A stretch of DNA of 42,090 bases from JBGSON01 sp041739085 (GCA_041739085.1 JBGSON010000030.1:1-42090), one strand, 5' to 3'. Shown: positions 15,612-24,575, numbered from the stretch's first letter. A program made the numbers and translations. The notes: generated by a model not told the origin, from the letters alone.

Positions 15612-15640
15612 TTGATTGATGCTCCATTATTGGTTATAAT
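15612..15640 (+). promoter_or_regulatory. Promoter of the small membrane protein gene
   Basis: TTGATT (15612-15617) and TATAAT (15635-15640, perfect) are 17 bases apart. The expected start near 15647 leaves about 30 bases before the ATG at 15679. Confidence 0.65.
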
Positions 15641-15678
15641 GGAATATCAAACTCAAACAAATCCGCCCTCTCTTTCTC

Positions 15679-15927
15679 ATGCCCATGACGCTTCATGCGA
15701 AGAAACAATCTTCTGAAAAGGCTCTGGACCCCTCTCCTCCGCAGGACGTGACCGATCTCACTCTTCAAATCGAGGACCAGAAGACTCACATTTTCTTTCT
15801 CCGGAGAAAGTTTTTTCTTCTTCTTGTCGCTTCGCTTGCGCTCATCTCCACACTCGTCCTCCTCTATACAAAGGAAAAGGCGGAAAATGATCTCAGGGCA
15901 GAAATCATTGCGGATGTGTCTCAATGA
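15679..15927 (+). CDS. Small single-pass membrane protein, unknown function
   Basis: An 82-residue protein with a charged N-terminal half, a short coiled-coil-like stretch (DLTLQIEDQKTHI), one transmembrane helix (about residues 46-63, flanked by RRK before and KEK after) and a short acidic tail. A second ATG at 15685 is an equally good start. It has its own good promoter and converges on the ATP-grasp fusion gene, the two stops being three bases apart. The size and layout recall small septum-type or scaffold membrane proteins, but no family is recognised. Confidence 0.6.
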   Translation: MPMTLHAKKQSSEKALDPSPPQDVTDLTLQIEDQKTHIFFLRRKFFLLLVASLALISTLVLLYTKEKAENDLRAEIIADVSQ

Positions 15928-15930
15928 TCC

Positions 15931-18276
15931 TCACCTGAATGAACGTGGTTTATACTGGGACGGGAGATGCTTCGGTTCCCAGAGTTTGTCTTTGATTTTG
16001 TCCATGATCCAAAGGTCTTCAATCGCGATCTTTCCAATATAGAGTTTTTTTATCCCTTCCGGATCTTCTCCGAGAAACTTTTCCACGTCTTCTCTCCCGG
16101 AAAAATAGATGGAGTCTTTTGTGAACGCGGCCCTGAGGCTTGTGTCCCGAAGACCTCTCTTCGCTTTGATACAGCTTCTCCAGGCAGAATCCTCCGAGAT
16201 CCCGAAGGTGCTCCTCAGATAATGATAAAGGTCGAGGAATGACATTTTCTTTCCGAGATATGCGGAAATGACCCGGTATGCCCCCCATGACCTCTTCTCG
16301 CCGACCGGCGATTTCAGCTGATTCTGATTATAGACCGCAAGGCCTTCTTCGGTGCGGAGATATCCGGCCGTCCCCCTCTCAAAGAGAAAATATCCCGAGG
16401 TCCGTCCGTTCTCAAGGCGGAAGATATGAGTATCCACTTCGTGGGCAAGAAGAGACTGAAACCTGTTTTCTGAGACTTCCACATCCTTTTTAATAAAGAG
16501 TGTGTTTTGTTTCGTCACCTGAAAATCTGCAATGGTCGAATCGAGGATCTTCACCGCCCAGTGGGAGAGTCCGTTTTTTTTCAGATATTTTTCTGCTGAA
16601 GAAACCACGTCGGAAAAGGACATCCTTTTACTCCTGTCTTCTTCGTGCGGAATGGTTTTGAGGTATGCAAGCGCCCTGGAGTAGATCGCCTCATCGACTT
16701 CTCCCCAAAGCCTTTCTGAGATCTCCTGGATCGCCGGCGTGTTGATCGCCTGGATGAGATGGATCTTCATCTCGATCTCCTCTCTTTTCTTGGAATAGAG
16801 CGGCATGAGAGGGTGATCACACTCGTTTGGGATCTTGCTCAGTTTCTGGAGGAGTTCCTCGAGCGCGACCTTCGGCGTACGGTAGTAAAACTGCGGGGAC
16901 TCTCTCGGATTCGAGAGAAATATTTCCTTTTGCTCTTCCAGGTTCACCGGCTTGAAAAATGAGAGGAGGTTTATTTGGGAATCGATCTCTGAAAGCTTTC
17001 GGTCGATGTTCTTAATGAGTTTTTCTTCCCCGTGCCGGGTGTGTCTCTCGATTTTCTTGGTGACATTCCGCGATGGATCGATGAGGAAGTCCTTCAGATA
17101 CTTTGCCGCGATGATCATCTGGAATTCCTCTCCATGAAAGCTCCTGGCGCGGAACGGGAGCCTCAGTCTTTTTTCTGCGATGAGGACATCTGCCGTGAGT
17201 TCATTTTCCTGAAAGAGTGATTCTTCGATAAAATTCTCCGTCCCGTCGGTATCTATTTTCGCCAGGACTGCCGTGTTCTTTTTTCCGAGAAAGGTCGCCG
17301 GCTCGATGAGTCCGATGACCGGTCTTTCAAGAAGTTCTCTCTTTTCATCGGGAAGTGTTTTTTCAGAAAAAAGAGCTTCCGCGACCTCCACTCCCTTTTC
17401 AGGACTCGTGACTTTTACGTCCTGTACTTTCTCCAGGCGCTTTCTCAGCGGGATCTGGTTCGCGATCTGGACCATGAGCCCGGCCCGCGCATTCACTTCG
17501 AGGACTTTCACCCCTGATTTTGTGATGACAAAGTCTACTGCCATGAATCCGATCTTTGTACATTGCTGGATCTTCGACGCGGAAAAAAGTATCTCATCCC
17601 AAAAGGAGAGTTGGATGTTCTTCACCGGCTTCCCGTTGGGAAAAACATGTATCTTCTCGTTCCTCTGGACTCCTCCTGTTGTCCTTCCGCTCCCGATGTC
17701 GATCCCGATTCCGATCGCTCCGAGATGCACATTCGCTTTCCCTTCCGATTCTATGGTGGGGACCCGGAGCATGGCGATCACCGGGACAAGATTGAAGACG
17801 ATGACGCGGATATCCGGGAGCCCGATCGTGGTGAATTCTGAAAACATCTCGTGCGGCTCAAGCCGTTCCTCCACAATGACTTTGTCCCGGAGTCCGGAAA
17901 TGGAATACTTCCCTTCGAGGATAGAGTTGCAGTGGAGGAAGAGTTCTTCAAAGGTATACTTTTTCCCGGAGACACCGACAAAAGAAGCCTCATCTTTTTC
18001 TCTGATGACGATGATCCCCTGCCCTCCATATCCGTGATTTGGTTTTATAACGAAACTTTCCGGAAGATCTTTCGCGCTGAGGCTCCGGAGATCCTCAAAG
18101 GACTCGACCACACGGTAGAGCTTCGCCACTCCAAACCCACGGGACTCGAGAAAATGTTTCGTGAAGATCTTGTCGTCCGCGAGCCGCTTGTGCATGCGGG
18201 TGTTGTATTTTGAAATATAGAGGTGGTTCCTCGCATTGATCCCGAGAATGCCTTTTGCTTTTTGAAAAAATCCCAT
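15931..18276 (-). CDS. ATP-grasp ligase / RimB-like / DUF1704 metallopeptidase fusion
   Basis: A 781-residue three-part enzyme. Residues about 1-285 match the RimK-related alpha-L-glutamate-ligase-like ATP-grasp family: ATP-binding Lys78 in FVIKPNHGYGGQGI, then DIRVIVFN, VHLGAIGIGIDIGSGRTT, and Mg2+-binding LEVNARAGL (Glu260, Asn262). Residues 318-408 resemble a shortened RimB-like retropepsin ('ATP-dependent zinc protease') domain: VIGLIEP, AKIDTDGT (Asp342; the usual DTG reads DTD) and FLIDPSRNV. Residues about 425-775 are DUF1704, with a zinc-type HEVDTH motif (His612, Glu613, His617) and EEGLA (643-647, the family's 'QEGLA'). DUF1704 includes human MATCAP, which removes the C-terminal tyrosine of tubulin. 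Inference: one polypeptide both adds and removes an amino acid or peptide tag. It follows the 7TM gene after 19 bases. Confidence 0.9.
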   Translation of the reverse strand: MGFFQKAKGILGINARNHLYISKYNTRMHKRLADDKIFTKHFLESRGFGVAKLYRVVESFEDLRSLSAKDLPESFVIKPNHGYGGQGIIVIREKDEASFVGVSGKKYTFEELFLHCNSILEGKYSISGLRDKVIVEERLEPHEMFSEFTTIGLPDIRVIVFNLVPVIAMLRVPTIESEGKANVHLGAIGIGIDIGSGRTTGGVQRNEKIHVFPNGKPVKNIQLSFWDEILFSASKIQQCTKIGFMAVDFVITKSGVKVLEVNARAGLMVQIANQIPLRKRLEKVQDVKVTSPEKGVEVAEALFSEKTLPDEKRELLERPVIGLIEPATFLGKKNTAVLAKIDTDGTENFIEESLFQENELTADVLIAEKRLRLPFRARSFHGEEFQMIIAAKYLKDFLIDPSRNVTKKIERHTRHGEEKLIKNIDRKLSEIDSQINLLSFFKPVNLEEQKEIFLSNPRESPQFYYRTPKVALEELLQKLSKIPNECDHPLMPLYSKKREEIEMKIHLIQAINTPAIQEISERLWGEVDEAIYSRALAYLKTIPHEEDRSKRMSFSDVVSSAEKYLKKNGLSHWAVKILDSTIADFQVTKQNTLFIKKDVEVSENRFQSLLAHEVDTHIFRLENGRTSGYFLFERGTAGYLRTEEGLAVYNQNQLKSPVGEKRSWGAYRVISAYLGKKMSFLDLYHYLRSTFGISEDSAWRSCIKAKRGLRDTSLRAAFTKDSIYFSGREDVEKFLGEDPEGIKKLYIGKIAIEDLWIMDKIKDKLWEPKHLPSQYKPRSFR

Positions 18277-18295
18277 AGTAGGTGTGAGTGCTTAA

Positions 18296-19852
18296 TTATT
18301 CTTCCTCCATCCCCTCACGGAAGAGGGACCGGAACCGGAAGTATTCGCTCATGCGGAGTCCTGTGAATTTTCCGAGGAGAAATATTCCGACGATGGGGAT
18401 GATAATGATCTCGGGAAGAGAGAGGAGCATTTCTTTCGCATAGGAGAAGTTCGTGAGGAGAAACGAGAGGACTGCAATAAGTATAGTCTCAAAAACACCG
18501 AAGATCGCGCCCTTGAGCCCTTCTTCACTCTGGGCGGAAAGAAATTTTTCACTGATCGTGCTCATGACGAGCATGGGGAAAATGGCAAGAGAGATGGAGA
18601 CTGGTATCCCGAAGCGAAGCGCGAACCAGATCACCGAAAGGAAAGAGAGGGCTATCGCGGAGAGCATGAGTGCCGCTCTCGGGATATAGAGGATATCGAG
18701 TTTTGTGAAGAGTATCCGGAGAAAAAAACTGAGGACGAGGATGACGATGAGGATGATGATCGCGAATTTGAGAGTAAGGATCTGAAACGAGAGCGCAAGC
18801 ATGATCGGGAGATAGACTCCGAATGTGCTGAGTCCGATGACCTGGCGCGCGAAAGCGACAAAAAATGCGATGAACGGGAAAGAGAGAATGAGGAATATCG
18901 TGGATGCCGGAATCCCCTGAACTAAAAATTCCGTGATGAGCTTGGTGAGAAGAAGGAAAGGATGCGGTCCTGTGTTCTCATCGATGAGCTCCCACTCGAT
19001 CCCCCTTTTGCCAAGTGTCTCAGTCAGGAGTTCGAATTCCTTTACCTCGAAGATCGGATGGAGCGCCTCTGCCCTGGTGAGGAGAAAAAACTTCGGATGG
19101 ACGACTTCGAACGCCTGCCGGAGCGAGGCGGCGGTGACCGCCATCCCCCTGTCGGTGATACGGATGAGCGTTTTGTCGCTGATGGGGAATCGTTTGTCTT
19201 CTTCCAGATTCTGCCAGAACCGCGTGAAAGCCTGGATTCCGATGGAGGACGGAGTCCAGAAGATGAGGACTTCGGTGTCCGCAATATTTTCACGCTCCTG
19301 CTGGAACAACTGGATGAATTTTTCTTCCATGATGAGGGCGGACTCGTCTTCCTCGACCGAGATGATGCTGAGAAAGACTCCATTCGCCGCTGCTTCATCC
19401 GTGAGTTCTTTTATTTGTGAAGTGTCGCTGAGCACGCTCGATGAGGTGATGAGGATGATTTTCCGGTCGTAGACAAAAATCGTTTCTTTTGTGAGCACCT
19501 TTTCTTCTCCGAATGCGAGCGTAAAAGTCACGGTTTTTTCCCCCACTTCTGAATAGGTGTGGACGATCTCTGTCGACTCCTGACTCGTGTTCCCGTCTCC
19601 GAGGTCCCAGAAAAATCGTACCCCCTCTTCATCGGGAAATTCCGATGTGGACGCGTCGAAGATCACTTTTTTCCCGACCTGTACCGCTTTTGGGACGACG
19701 ATCTTTGGATTGAGGACGACCGTGGGTACTGGTATTTCTTCTTCGGCCACGGTGGATGCGGTTTCTGCCGTCGGAGCTTCCTCCCCCTTCGCAGCGGGTA
19801 TGAGGACTCCCATGGTCATAAGAAGGAGGGCAGAAGAAAGGAATCTCTTCAT
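18296..19852 (-). CDS. PKD-domain membrane protein with UUP1-type 7TM domain
   Basis: A 518-residue exported membrane protein. A signal peptide (MKRFLSSALLL..., cleaved near AAKG) leads to a PKD domain (about 45-128, with FFWDLGDG and HTYSEVG), an unassigned alpha/beta-looking domain (about 129-295) and seven transmembrane helices (about 313-497). The helical part, with LYIPRAALMLSA, AIFPMLVMSTISEKF and EEGLKGAIFG, matches the 7TM domain that in proteobacteria is fused to an inactive transglutaminase and encoded beside a glutamate-ligase-like ATP-grasp gene. Here PKD and the unknown domain replace the transglutaminase, but the ATP-grasp neighbour (15931-18276) is kept, 19 bases downstream. 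The frame is open 47 codons further (to 19993), but ATG 19850-19852 begins the signal peptide. Confidence 0.88.
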   Translation of the reverse strand: MKRFLSSALLLMTMGVLIPAAKGEEAPTAETASTVAEEEIPVPTVVLNPKIVVPKAVQVGKKVIFDASTSEFPDEEGVRFFWDLGDGNTSQESTEIVHTYSEVGEKTVTFTLAFGEEKVLTKETIFVYDRKIILITSSSVLSDTSQIKELTDEAAANGVFLSIISVEEDESALIMEEKFIQLFQQERENIADTEVLIFWTPSSIGIQAFTRFWQNLEEDKRFPISDKTLIRITDRGMAVTAASLRQAFEVVHPKFFLLTRAEALHPIFEVKEFELLTETLGKRGIEWELIDENTGPHPFLLLTKLITEFLVQGIPASTIFLILSFPFIAFFVAFARQVIGLSTFGVYLPIMLALSFQILTLKFAIIILIVILVLSFFLRILFTKLDILYIPRAALMLSAIALSFLSVIWFALRFGIPVSISLAIFPMLVMSTISEKFLSAQSEEGLKGAIFGVFETILIAVLSFLLTNFSYAKEMLLSLPEIIIIPIVGIFLLGKFTGLRMSEYFRFRSLFREGMEEE

Positions 19853-20058
19853 AGGTTGAGAAAAAGGGGGATCATCTCTTGGTAATTGTAGGGGGAAACA
19901 GCGAAAAAATCCATCCGCAGGAAAGATGCTCGATGTTCTTGCCTCCCTCCTTTGCTCAATCTCAAAAAGGGCTGCTCTTCGCTTTTTTTCCACTTCAAAA
20001 TGGATACACTCATGAAAACCCCCAAAGCGGACCTATCAGGACCCGCAAGAGCGCATAT

Positions 20059-20145
20059 TGGTGCCGACGGAGAGACTTGAACTCTCACGAACCGAAGTTC
20101 ACAGGCTCCTGAAGCCTGCGCGTCTACCAGTTTCGCCACGTCGGC
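20059..20145 (-). tRNA. tRNA-Leu (anticodon CAG)
   Basis: A class II tRNA of 87 bases including an encoded CCA. The acceptor GCCGACG (20145-20139) pairs with CGTCGGC (20069-20063), with discriminator A. The anticodon stem is CAGGC/GCCTG with loop TTCAGGA, giving anticodon CAG (20111-20109). A long variable arm (AAC-TTCG-GTT type) and the T-arm with GTTCAAGTC fit Leu. Upstream, TTGCGT and GAAAAT 17 bases apart may be its promoter. Confidence 0.97.
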
Positions 20146-20220
20146 ATTCCTCGGGTATTTTCTCAGAATACGTTCTTTTACGCAATTTTTCCTTCCTTTC
20201 TCCGTGAAGAATTCCATACA

Positions 20221-21150
20221 ATGTCATTCGATTCCGTATCACCGTATTCCGTGAAATTGTCAGAAACGAGAAAGGGAGAACTGTCCGTCTTCGCGAGTGC
20301 CATATTCTGGTCGTTCTTTCCTATTATAAGCATCTTTGCCCTTTCTTCCCTCCCTTCGCTTTTCGCGGCTTCATTCAGTGCTTTCTTTGCTGGAATATTT
20401 TTCGCGGGCGTACTGACCTACCAAAAGAAATGGCACGAGTGGCGCATCCGGTCTGCATGGAAAGACGTTTTTCTCGGATCCTTCCTTATCGGAACTCTTT
20501 TTTTTGGTACCGTATTTGTCGGACTCCGATTTACTACCGCCGGGAACGCCAGCATTGTTACGCTTATGGAGGTTCTTTTCACTTTCCTTTTTTTCGGACT
20601 TTTCAAGAAAGAAAAGCACAAAAGGCTCCATGTTTGGGGCGCATTCCTTATGGTCATCGGAGCCGCCATTATCCTGTTCCCGGGGGAATTTGTCATGAGG
20701 AAGGGGGATCTCATCATTCTGTGCGCAACGACCATCCCTCCGATCGGGAATTTCTATCAAAAAGAAGCGCGGAAGCGAGTGGGGTCTCCCTTTTATCTTT
20801 TCGTGAGGAACATGCTCATGGCGATCACCCTTTTCCTCGTCGCACTCGTGGTCCATCCTTTTCCGAGTATGGACAATATAAAGGCGAGCCTCATTTTTAT
20901 CTCGCTGAACGGATTGGTTGTTTTTGGTTTCACGAAATTGCTCTGGATCGAGGGACTTCATCGGATGCCGGTTTCAAAAGCGATCGCCCTTGAAGCGATC
21001 TCCCCCCTCTTCACTCTTTTCTTCGCATTTTTTCTGCTCCATGAAGTGCCGACATTCTGGCAGCTTGGAGGCCTCATCCCTATTATCTTCGGCGTCTATT
21101 TTCTCACAAAAGAGCCCCGGAATATCATCCCCCCTCATGGCCCTTATTGA
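20221..21150 (+). CDS. EamA/DMT-family transporter
   Basis: A 309-residue membrane protein with two EamA repeats and about ten transmembrane helices, the standard size for this drug/metabolite transporter superfamily. Visible family signs are FVGLRFTTAGNASIVTLMEVLFT at the end of the first repeat's core, GAFLMVIGAAIILFPG, and in the second repeat KAIALEAISPLFTLFFAFFLLHE followed by GGLIPIIFGVYF. Substrate cannot be predicted from sequence. The ATG at 20221 is preceded by no Shine-Dalgarno sequence. The 3' end overlaps the tatD start by 14 bases (21137-21150), so the two are co-transcribed. Confidence 0.92.
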   Translation: MSFDSVSPYSVKLSETRKGELSVFASAIFWSFFPIISIFALSSLPSLFAASFSAFFAGIFFAGVLTYQKKWHEWRIRSAWKDVFLGSFLIGTLFFGTVFVGLRFTTAGNASIVTLMEVLFTFLFFGLFKKEKHKRLHVWGAFLMVIGAAIILFPGEFVMRKGDLIILCATTIPPIGNFYQKEARKRVGSPFYLFVRNMLMAITLFLVALVVHPFPSMDNIKASLIFISLNGLVVFGFTKLLWIEGLHRMPVSKAIALEAISPLFTLFFAFFLLHEVPTFWQLGGLIPIIFGVYFLTKEPRNIIPPHGPY

Positions 21151-21910
21151 TACCCATTGCCATCTCAGCGCGGATGCTTTTGGATCCGACTTCCCGGATG
21201 TTCTTCGCCGCTTTCGTGAAAGTGGAGTTTCGCAGGTGATTTCGATCGGATGCAACCTTTCTGAAGCAGAGAAAACGATTTCTCTTGTTGAGAATAACGA
21301 TGATATTTTTGGTGCCGTCGGTCTTCATCCTTCAGAAATCAAAACAAGCTGGGAGGAAGATCTTGAGAATCTCAAAAAATTATCCGCTCATCAAAAAATC
21401 GTCGCGGTCGGAGAAATCGGTCTCGATCTCTACTGGAAAGAGAATCCTCCTCTTTCTCTCCAGATTGAAGTCTTTGAGAAGCAATTCCTCTTCGCCTGTG
21501 AAATCAAAAAACCGGTGATCATCCATATGCGTTCTGCAGAAAGTGAAATGCTCTCCGTCCTGAAACGTCTTCCCCGGAATCCCTTCGTCATGCACTGTTT
21601 CAGCGGGGATAGCGTGTTTGCAGAGGAGATCCTTTCTCTCGGCGGATTCATTTCCTTCGCCGGAAACATTACCTATCCGAAGAATACGATGCTCCAGGAG
21701 GTGGCGAAATCCATCCCTCTCGACCGCCTGATGGTCGAAACAGATTCTCCCTACCTCGCGCCGCAGAAATGGAGAGGGACAAGATCGGAGCCAGTGCATG
21801 TCTGTGAAACAGCAGGATTTATCGCATCCCTCAGGAACATATCGTTCGATGTTTTTTCCGAAGCGACGACGGCAAACGCACGGACTTTTTTCTGTCTTCT
21901 CGGAGATTGA
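21137..21910 (+). CDS. tatD: TatD-family metal-dependent DNase
   Basis: A 257-residue TatD-type hydrolase, a TIM-barrel metal-dependent nuclease linked to DNA repair and degradation. Metal ligands are visible in order: DTHCHL near the start, EIGLD, HMRS, HCFSG and ETDSPYLAP. The open frame extends well upstream (to 20918) but lies over the EamA gene in another frame; the ATG at 21137, giving MALIDTHCHL, is the family start. It overlaps the end of the transporter gene by 14 bases. It converges on dprA, whose stop is ten bases away. Confidence 0.95.
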   Translation: MALIDTHCHLSADAFGSDFPDVLRRFRESGVSQVISIGCNLSEAEKTISLVENNDDIFGAVGLHPSEIKTSWEEDLENLKKLSAHQKIVAVGEIGLDLYWKENPPLSLQIEVFEKQFLFACEIKKPVIIHMRSAESEMLSVLKRLPRNPFVMHCFSGDSVFAEEILSLGGFISFAGNITYPKNTMLQEVAKSIPLDRLMVETDSPYLAPQKWRGTRSEPVHVCETAGFIASLRNISFDVFSEATTANARTFFCLLGD

Positions 21911-21919
21911 TGACGATTC

Positions 21920-22999
21920 CTATCCCCGTGACCACATATTCATCCCGAGGTCGCGGATAAGTCCCTTCATGTCCATGATCGTGAGAGAAGAGAGGATCTC
22001 TCCGCTCTTTTTCCCTGTCTTTTCGACGATCTCGTCAAAGTGGACAGGACCTTCCCCGATGATGTCGAAGAGAGAGGACTCCAGCGGATCCTCCGGCCTT
22101 CTGATTATCGGCTTATCGGGGGCCCCTTCATGAGAAAATTCTTCCATGATGTCAGCTGCGGTGATGACCAGTTTGGCCATCCCTTTCTGGATAAGCCGGT
22201 TCGGTCCGGAAGATTTTTCAGAAAACGGACTCCCCGGAACGGCAAAGACTTCTTTCCCCTGTTCCAGGGCGAATTCCGCAGTAATGAGAGATCCTGATCC
22301 CTCCTCTCCTTCGATCACGAGCGTTCCGAGTGAAAATCCTGAGATGAGGCGGTTCCTTCTCGGAAAATGGTAGGGATCCGGAGGAGATCCGAGAGGAAAT
22401 TCCGAAAAAACAGTTCCGCGGTCTTCTATTTCCTTCTGGAGTTTTTCGTGTTGCCGGGGGTAGACGACATCGATCCCAGTTCCCAGGAAAGCAATTGTTT
22501 TTGCTTCATGATCTAATGCGACTTTGTGGGCTTCCGCATCAATCCCCCGGGCGAGCCCGGAGACGATGGCAAATCCCGCGGTAATAAGCTCCGGAAGAAG
22601 ACGGATGACGACATTCTTTCCATGGACAGTGGCATCTCTTGTCCCGACGACCGCGATCGATCTTGCGTCCGACGCCTCGATCTTTCCCCGCATGAAGAGG
22701 AAGACCGGGGGATCAGGGATTTCGTTGAGAGAAGCGGGGAATCCATCATCCAGAAAAAAAAGGACGCCCGCACGGGATTTTTCGAAATCATGAAGAGTCC
22801 GGGAAAAATCGAGCTCCTTTCTTTTTTTCTCAAAGGTCTCCCACGCGCGAGGGGGGATCCCCGCCTTTATGAATTCTCCTTGAGATGCATTTTCCTTCGC
22901 GGTCCGGAGGCTTCCAAAATGCTTTGTAAAAAGCTCGACTCTCCGGGAGGTGAGGAAGTCAAGAGATGCCCAGAAGAGTTTCGTTTCGATATCCATCAT
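21920..22999 (-). CDS. dprA: DNA-processing protein DprA
   Basis: A 359-residue DprA/Smf protein, which loads RecA on incoming single-stranded DNA in natural transformation. The Rossmann-type core has IAVVGTRDATVHGKNV, SGLARGIDAEAHK, GTGIDVVYPRQH, FPRRNRLISG and GSGSLITAEFALEQGKEVFAVPG. A C-terminal winged-helix-like domain (about residues 300-359) and an N-terminal helix-hairpin region complete it. Two ATGs stand at the start (22999 and 22996). Its stop is ten bases from that of tatD, and it begins 40 bases after an unrelated exported or papain-like protein gene. Together with comM it suggests transformation ability. Confidence 0.96.
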   Translation of the reverse strand: MMDIETKLFWASLDFLTSRRVELFTKHFGSLRTAKENASQGEFIKAGIPPRAWETFEKKRKELDFSRTLHDFEKSRAGVLFFLDDGFPASLNEIPDPPVFLFMRGKIEASDARSIAVVGTRDATVHGKNVVIRLLPELITAGFAIVSGLARGIDAEAHKVALDHEAKTIAFLGTGIDVVYPRQHEKLQKEIEDRGTVFSEFPLGSPPDPYHFPRRNRLISGFSLGTLVIEGEEGSGSLITAEFALEQGKEVFAVPGSPFSEKSSGPNRLIQKGMAKLVITAADIMEEFSHEGAPDKPIIRRPEDPLESSLFDIIGEGPVHFDEIVEKTGKKSGEILSSLTIMDMKGLIRDLGMNMWSRG

Positions 23000-23039
23000 G
23001 ATAAGGATATCGACAAAATTTCCTACGGCAACCGACCTC

Positions 23040-24551
23040 TTAAATATTCATGGACGTAACGATGTCGATTGCCTGAAAAATTTCCGGAGCGAGCATCCCC
23101 TTTTGAATTTCCCGGATACCTGAATTTTGCGCCGCCCTCGTGACGAGATCGACACAGATCGTTTTTTCATCATTTCCAGAAGATTTGTTCCCGATGATTT
23201 TTCCCGCCATTTCTAAGGTCGGATTTCCGATGCGGCTCAAAACTCTCGGGACAACGGAGGAAAGAGCCTTTTCCTGAGAATAATTCTGGATCTCATTACG
23301 GACTCTGACCACTTCTGACAGAAATCTTGGGATCTGAGTAGGATCAGGAATCCTTCCGATGGAAAATGCATTGTATTTTCTGATCTCCCTCCCCGCATCT
23401 GGATCTGTCCCCTTGGGAAGTTTTTCTTTCGAAACGAGGTCCCGGAGATTGTCCTCTCTCCCTGCTCCTTGCTCTACCTTTCCCCCTTGAATAAGCTGAT
23501 GCGAAATAAGGACTTGTCCGTCTTGAGTTTTTCCGGTGCACACCATCACATGGATAAATGGAAAACTTTCATTTTCATCAGAGGTCGCCTGAAACATTTT
23601 CGTCAAAAAACCAACTGCTTTGCTTTTCATGTCACTTCCTTCCTGTGAAGCAAAAATAATGTCCCCTTCCTTGATTTGATCTTCTAAGAAGTCGAACCTT
23701 GTAGCGTTTTTCATTTTTTCCTGCTCTTCTTTCGGAGCTTTACGGTACATGGGGACCTTGATCTTGTCGCCGCTTTGGAGAGAGAGAGCGAGAGGATATC
23801 CCAACGCATCAAAATAGACATATGCCCCTTTTGGCAGCGCCTTGTCGAAGAAAAGCGCTCCTAAGACGCCACCTGTCCTGATTTCTGTCCATATCTCAAA
23901 AGAAACAAGGTCTGATAATTTTTCGCCTTCGCGTACCTGCTTCGTCTTTGCCGGATCACAATTTGCCGTTCTCTCCCTTTTATATCCGTCTTTGTAGAGC
24001 GAATACTCTGATTCCGCCTTGAGGAGAGACGCTTTCATCTTCTCCTGCCATGAGAGAGAGGATTGGTTGATGGATTCGATCTGCTCCACAATGTCTGCTT
24101 TCTCTTTGCTCCCAATGTTCTCAAGTCCGTGAACAAAAAAACCGAGCCCTTGTTCTTCCTGTCCTTTTCCGAAAAACATCGAAAAAGCGAGCGTGATGAC
24201 TTCGCCCCATTTCTTTTGCTTCACCGCATTGAAAATCTGTGAAAGCGTGGGTTTTTCAATTTTTCTCTCTTCCACCTTTTCATAGGGGATCTGAATGGAG
24301 AAGTTGATGTCGCGGATCTCTGTTTCTGGCGAATGGGTTTCCTTCTGGTCATCTGGCGTGCCTCCGGCGCGTTTTGTTCCGGTTGGTGATCCTTCTCCAA
24401 TCCCCGCGGAAAGCCCTCCGAGAAGACTTCTGGTTGAGCTGTCCACAGTGGGAAGCACTTCGCTCAATGCTTGTAATCTCTCCGATGGGTTAAGGCCGAG
24501 ACGGTTCCCTGAATTCTTGCCTTCGGATGAAGCGAGTGGATTCGTCGTCAT
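23040..24551 (-). CDS. Unknown protein with possible permuted NlpC/P60-like domain
   Basis: A 503-residue protein with no signal peptide. The first 75 residues are low-complexity and probably disordered. Residues about 295-480 show a pattern seen in permuted NlpC/P60 (YiiX-like, papain-fold) hydrolases: EGDIIF (295-300), a His in FPFIHVMVCTG (His334) after a stretch like that family's SHVGIV, and a late Cys in TICVDLVTRAA (Cys466) where the family has CSELV. If correct, Cys466 and His334 would be the catalytic pair acting on peptidoglycan peptides or acyl/peptide bonds. This is pattern matching, not a firm family call. It has its own good promoter and precedes dprA by 40 bases. Confidence 0.7.
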   Translation of the reverse strand: MTTNPLASSEGKNSGNRLGLNPSERLQALSEVLPTVDSSTRSLLGGLSAGIGEGSPTGTKRAGGTPDDQKETHSPETEIRDINFSIQIPYEKVEERKIEKPTLSQIFNAVKQKKWGEVITLAFSMFFGKGQEEQGLGFFVHGLENIGSKEKADIVEQIESINQSSLSWQEKMKASLLKAESEYSLYKDGYKRERTANCDPAKTKQVREGEKLSDLVSFEIWTEIRTGGVLGALFFDKALPKGAYVYFDALGYPLALSLQSGDKIKVPMYRKAPKEEQEKMKNATRFDFLEDQIKEGDIIFASQEGSDMKSKAVGFLTKMFQATSDENESFPFIHVMVCTGKTQDGQVLISHQLIQGGKVEQGAGREDNLRDLVSKEKLPKGTDPDAGREIRKYNAFSIGRIPDPTQIPRFLSEVVRVRNEIQNYSQEKALSSVVPRVLSRIGNPTLEMAGKIIGNKSSGNDEKTICVDLVTRAAQNSGIREIQKGMLAPEIFQAIDIVTSMNI

Positions 24552-24575
24552 GAATACATATATATGTTTCAGATT

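Noticed and set aside
19849..20217. A minus-strand frame across the tRNA (contains VAKLVDAQASGACELRF)
   Set aside because: This is the well-known false translation of tRNA-Leu.
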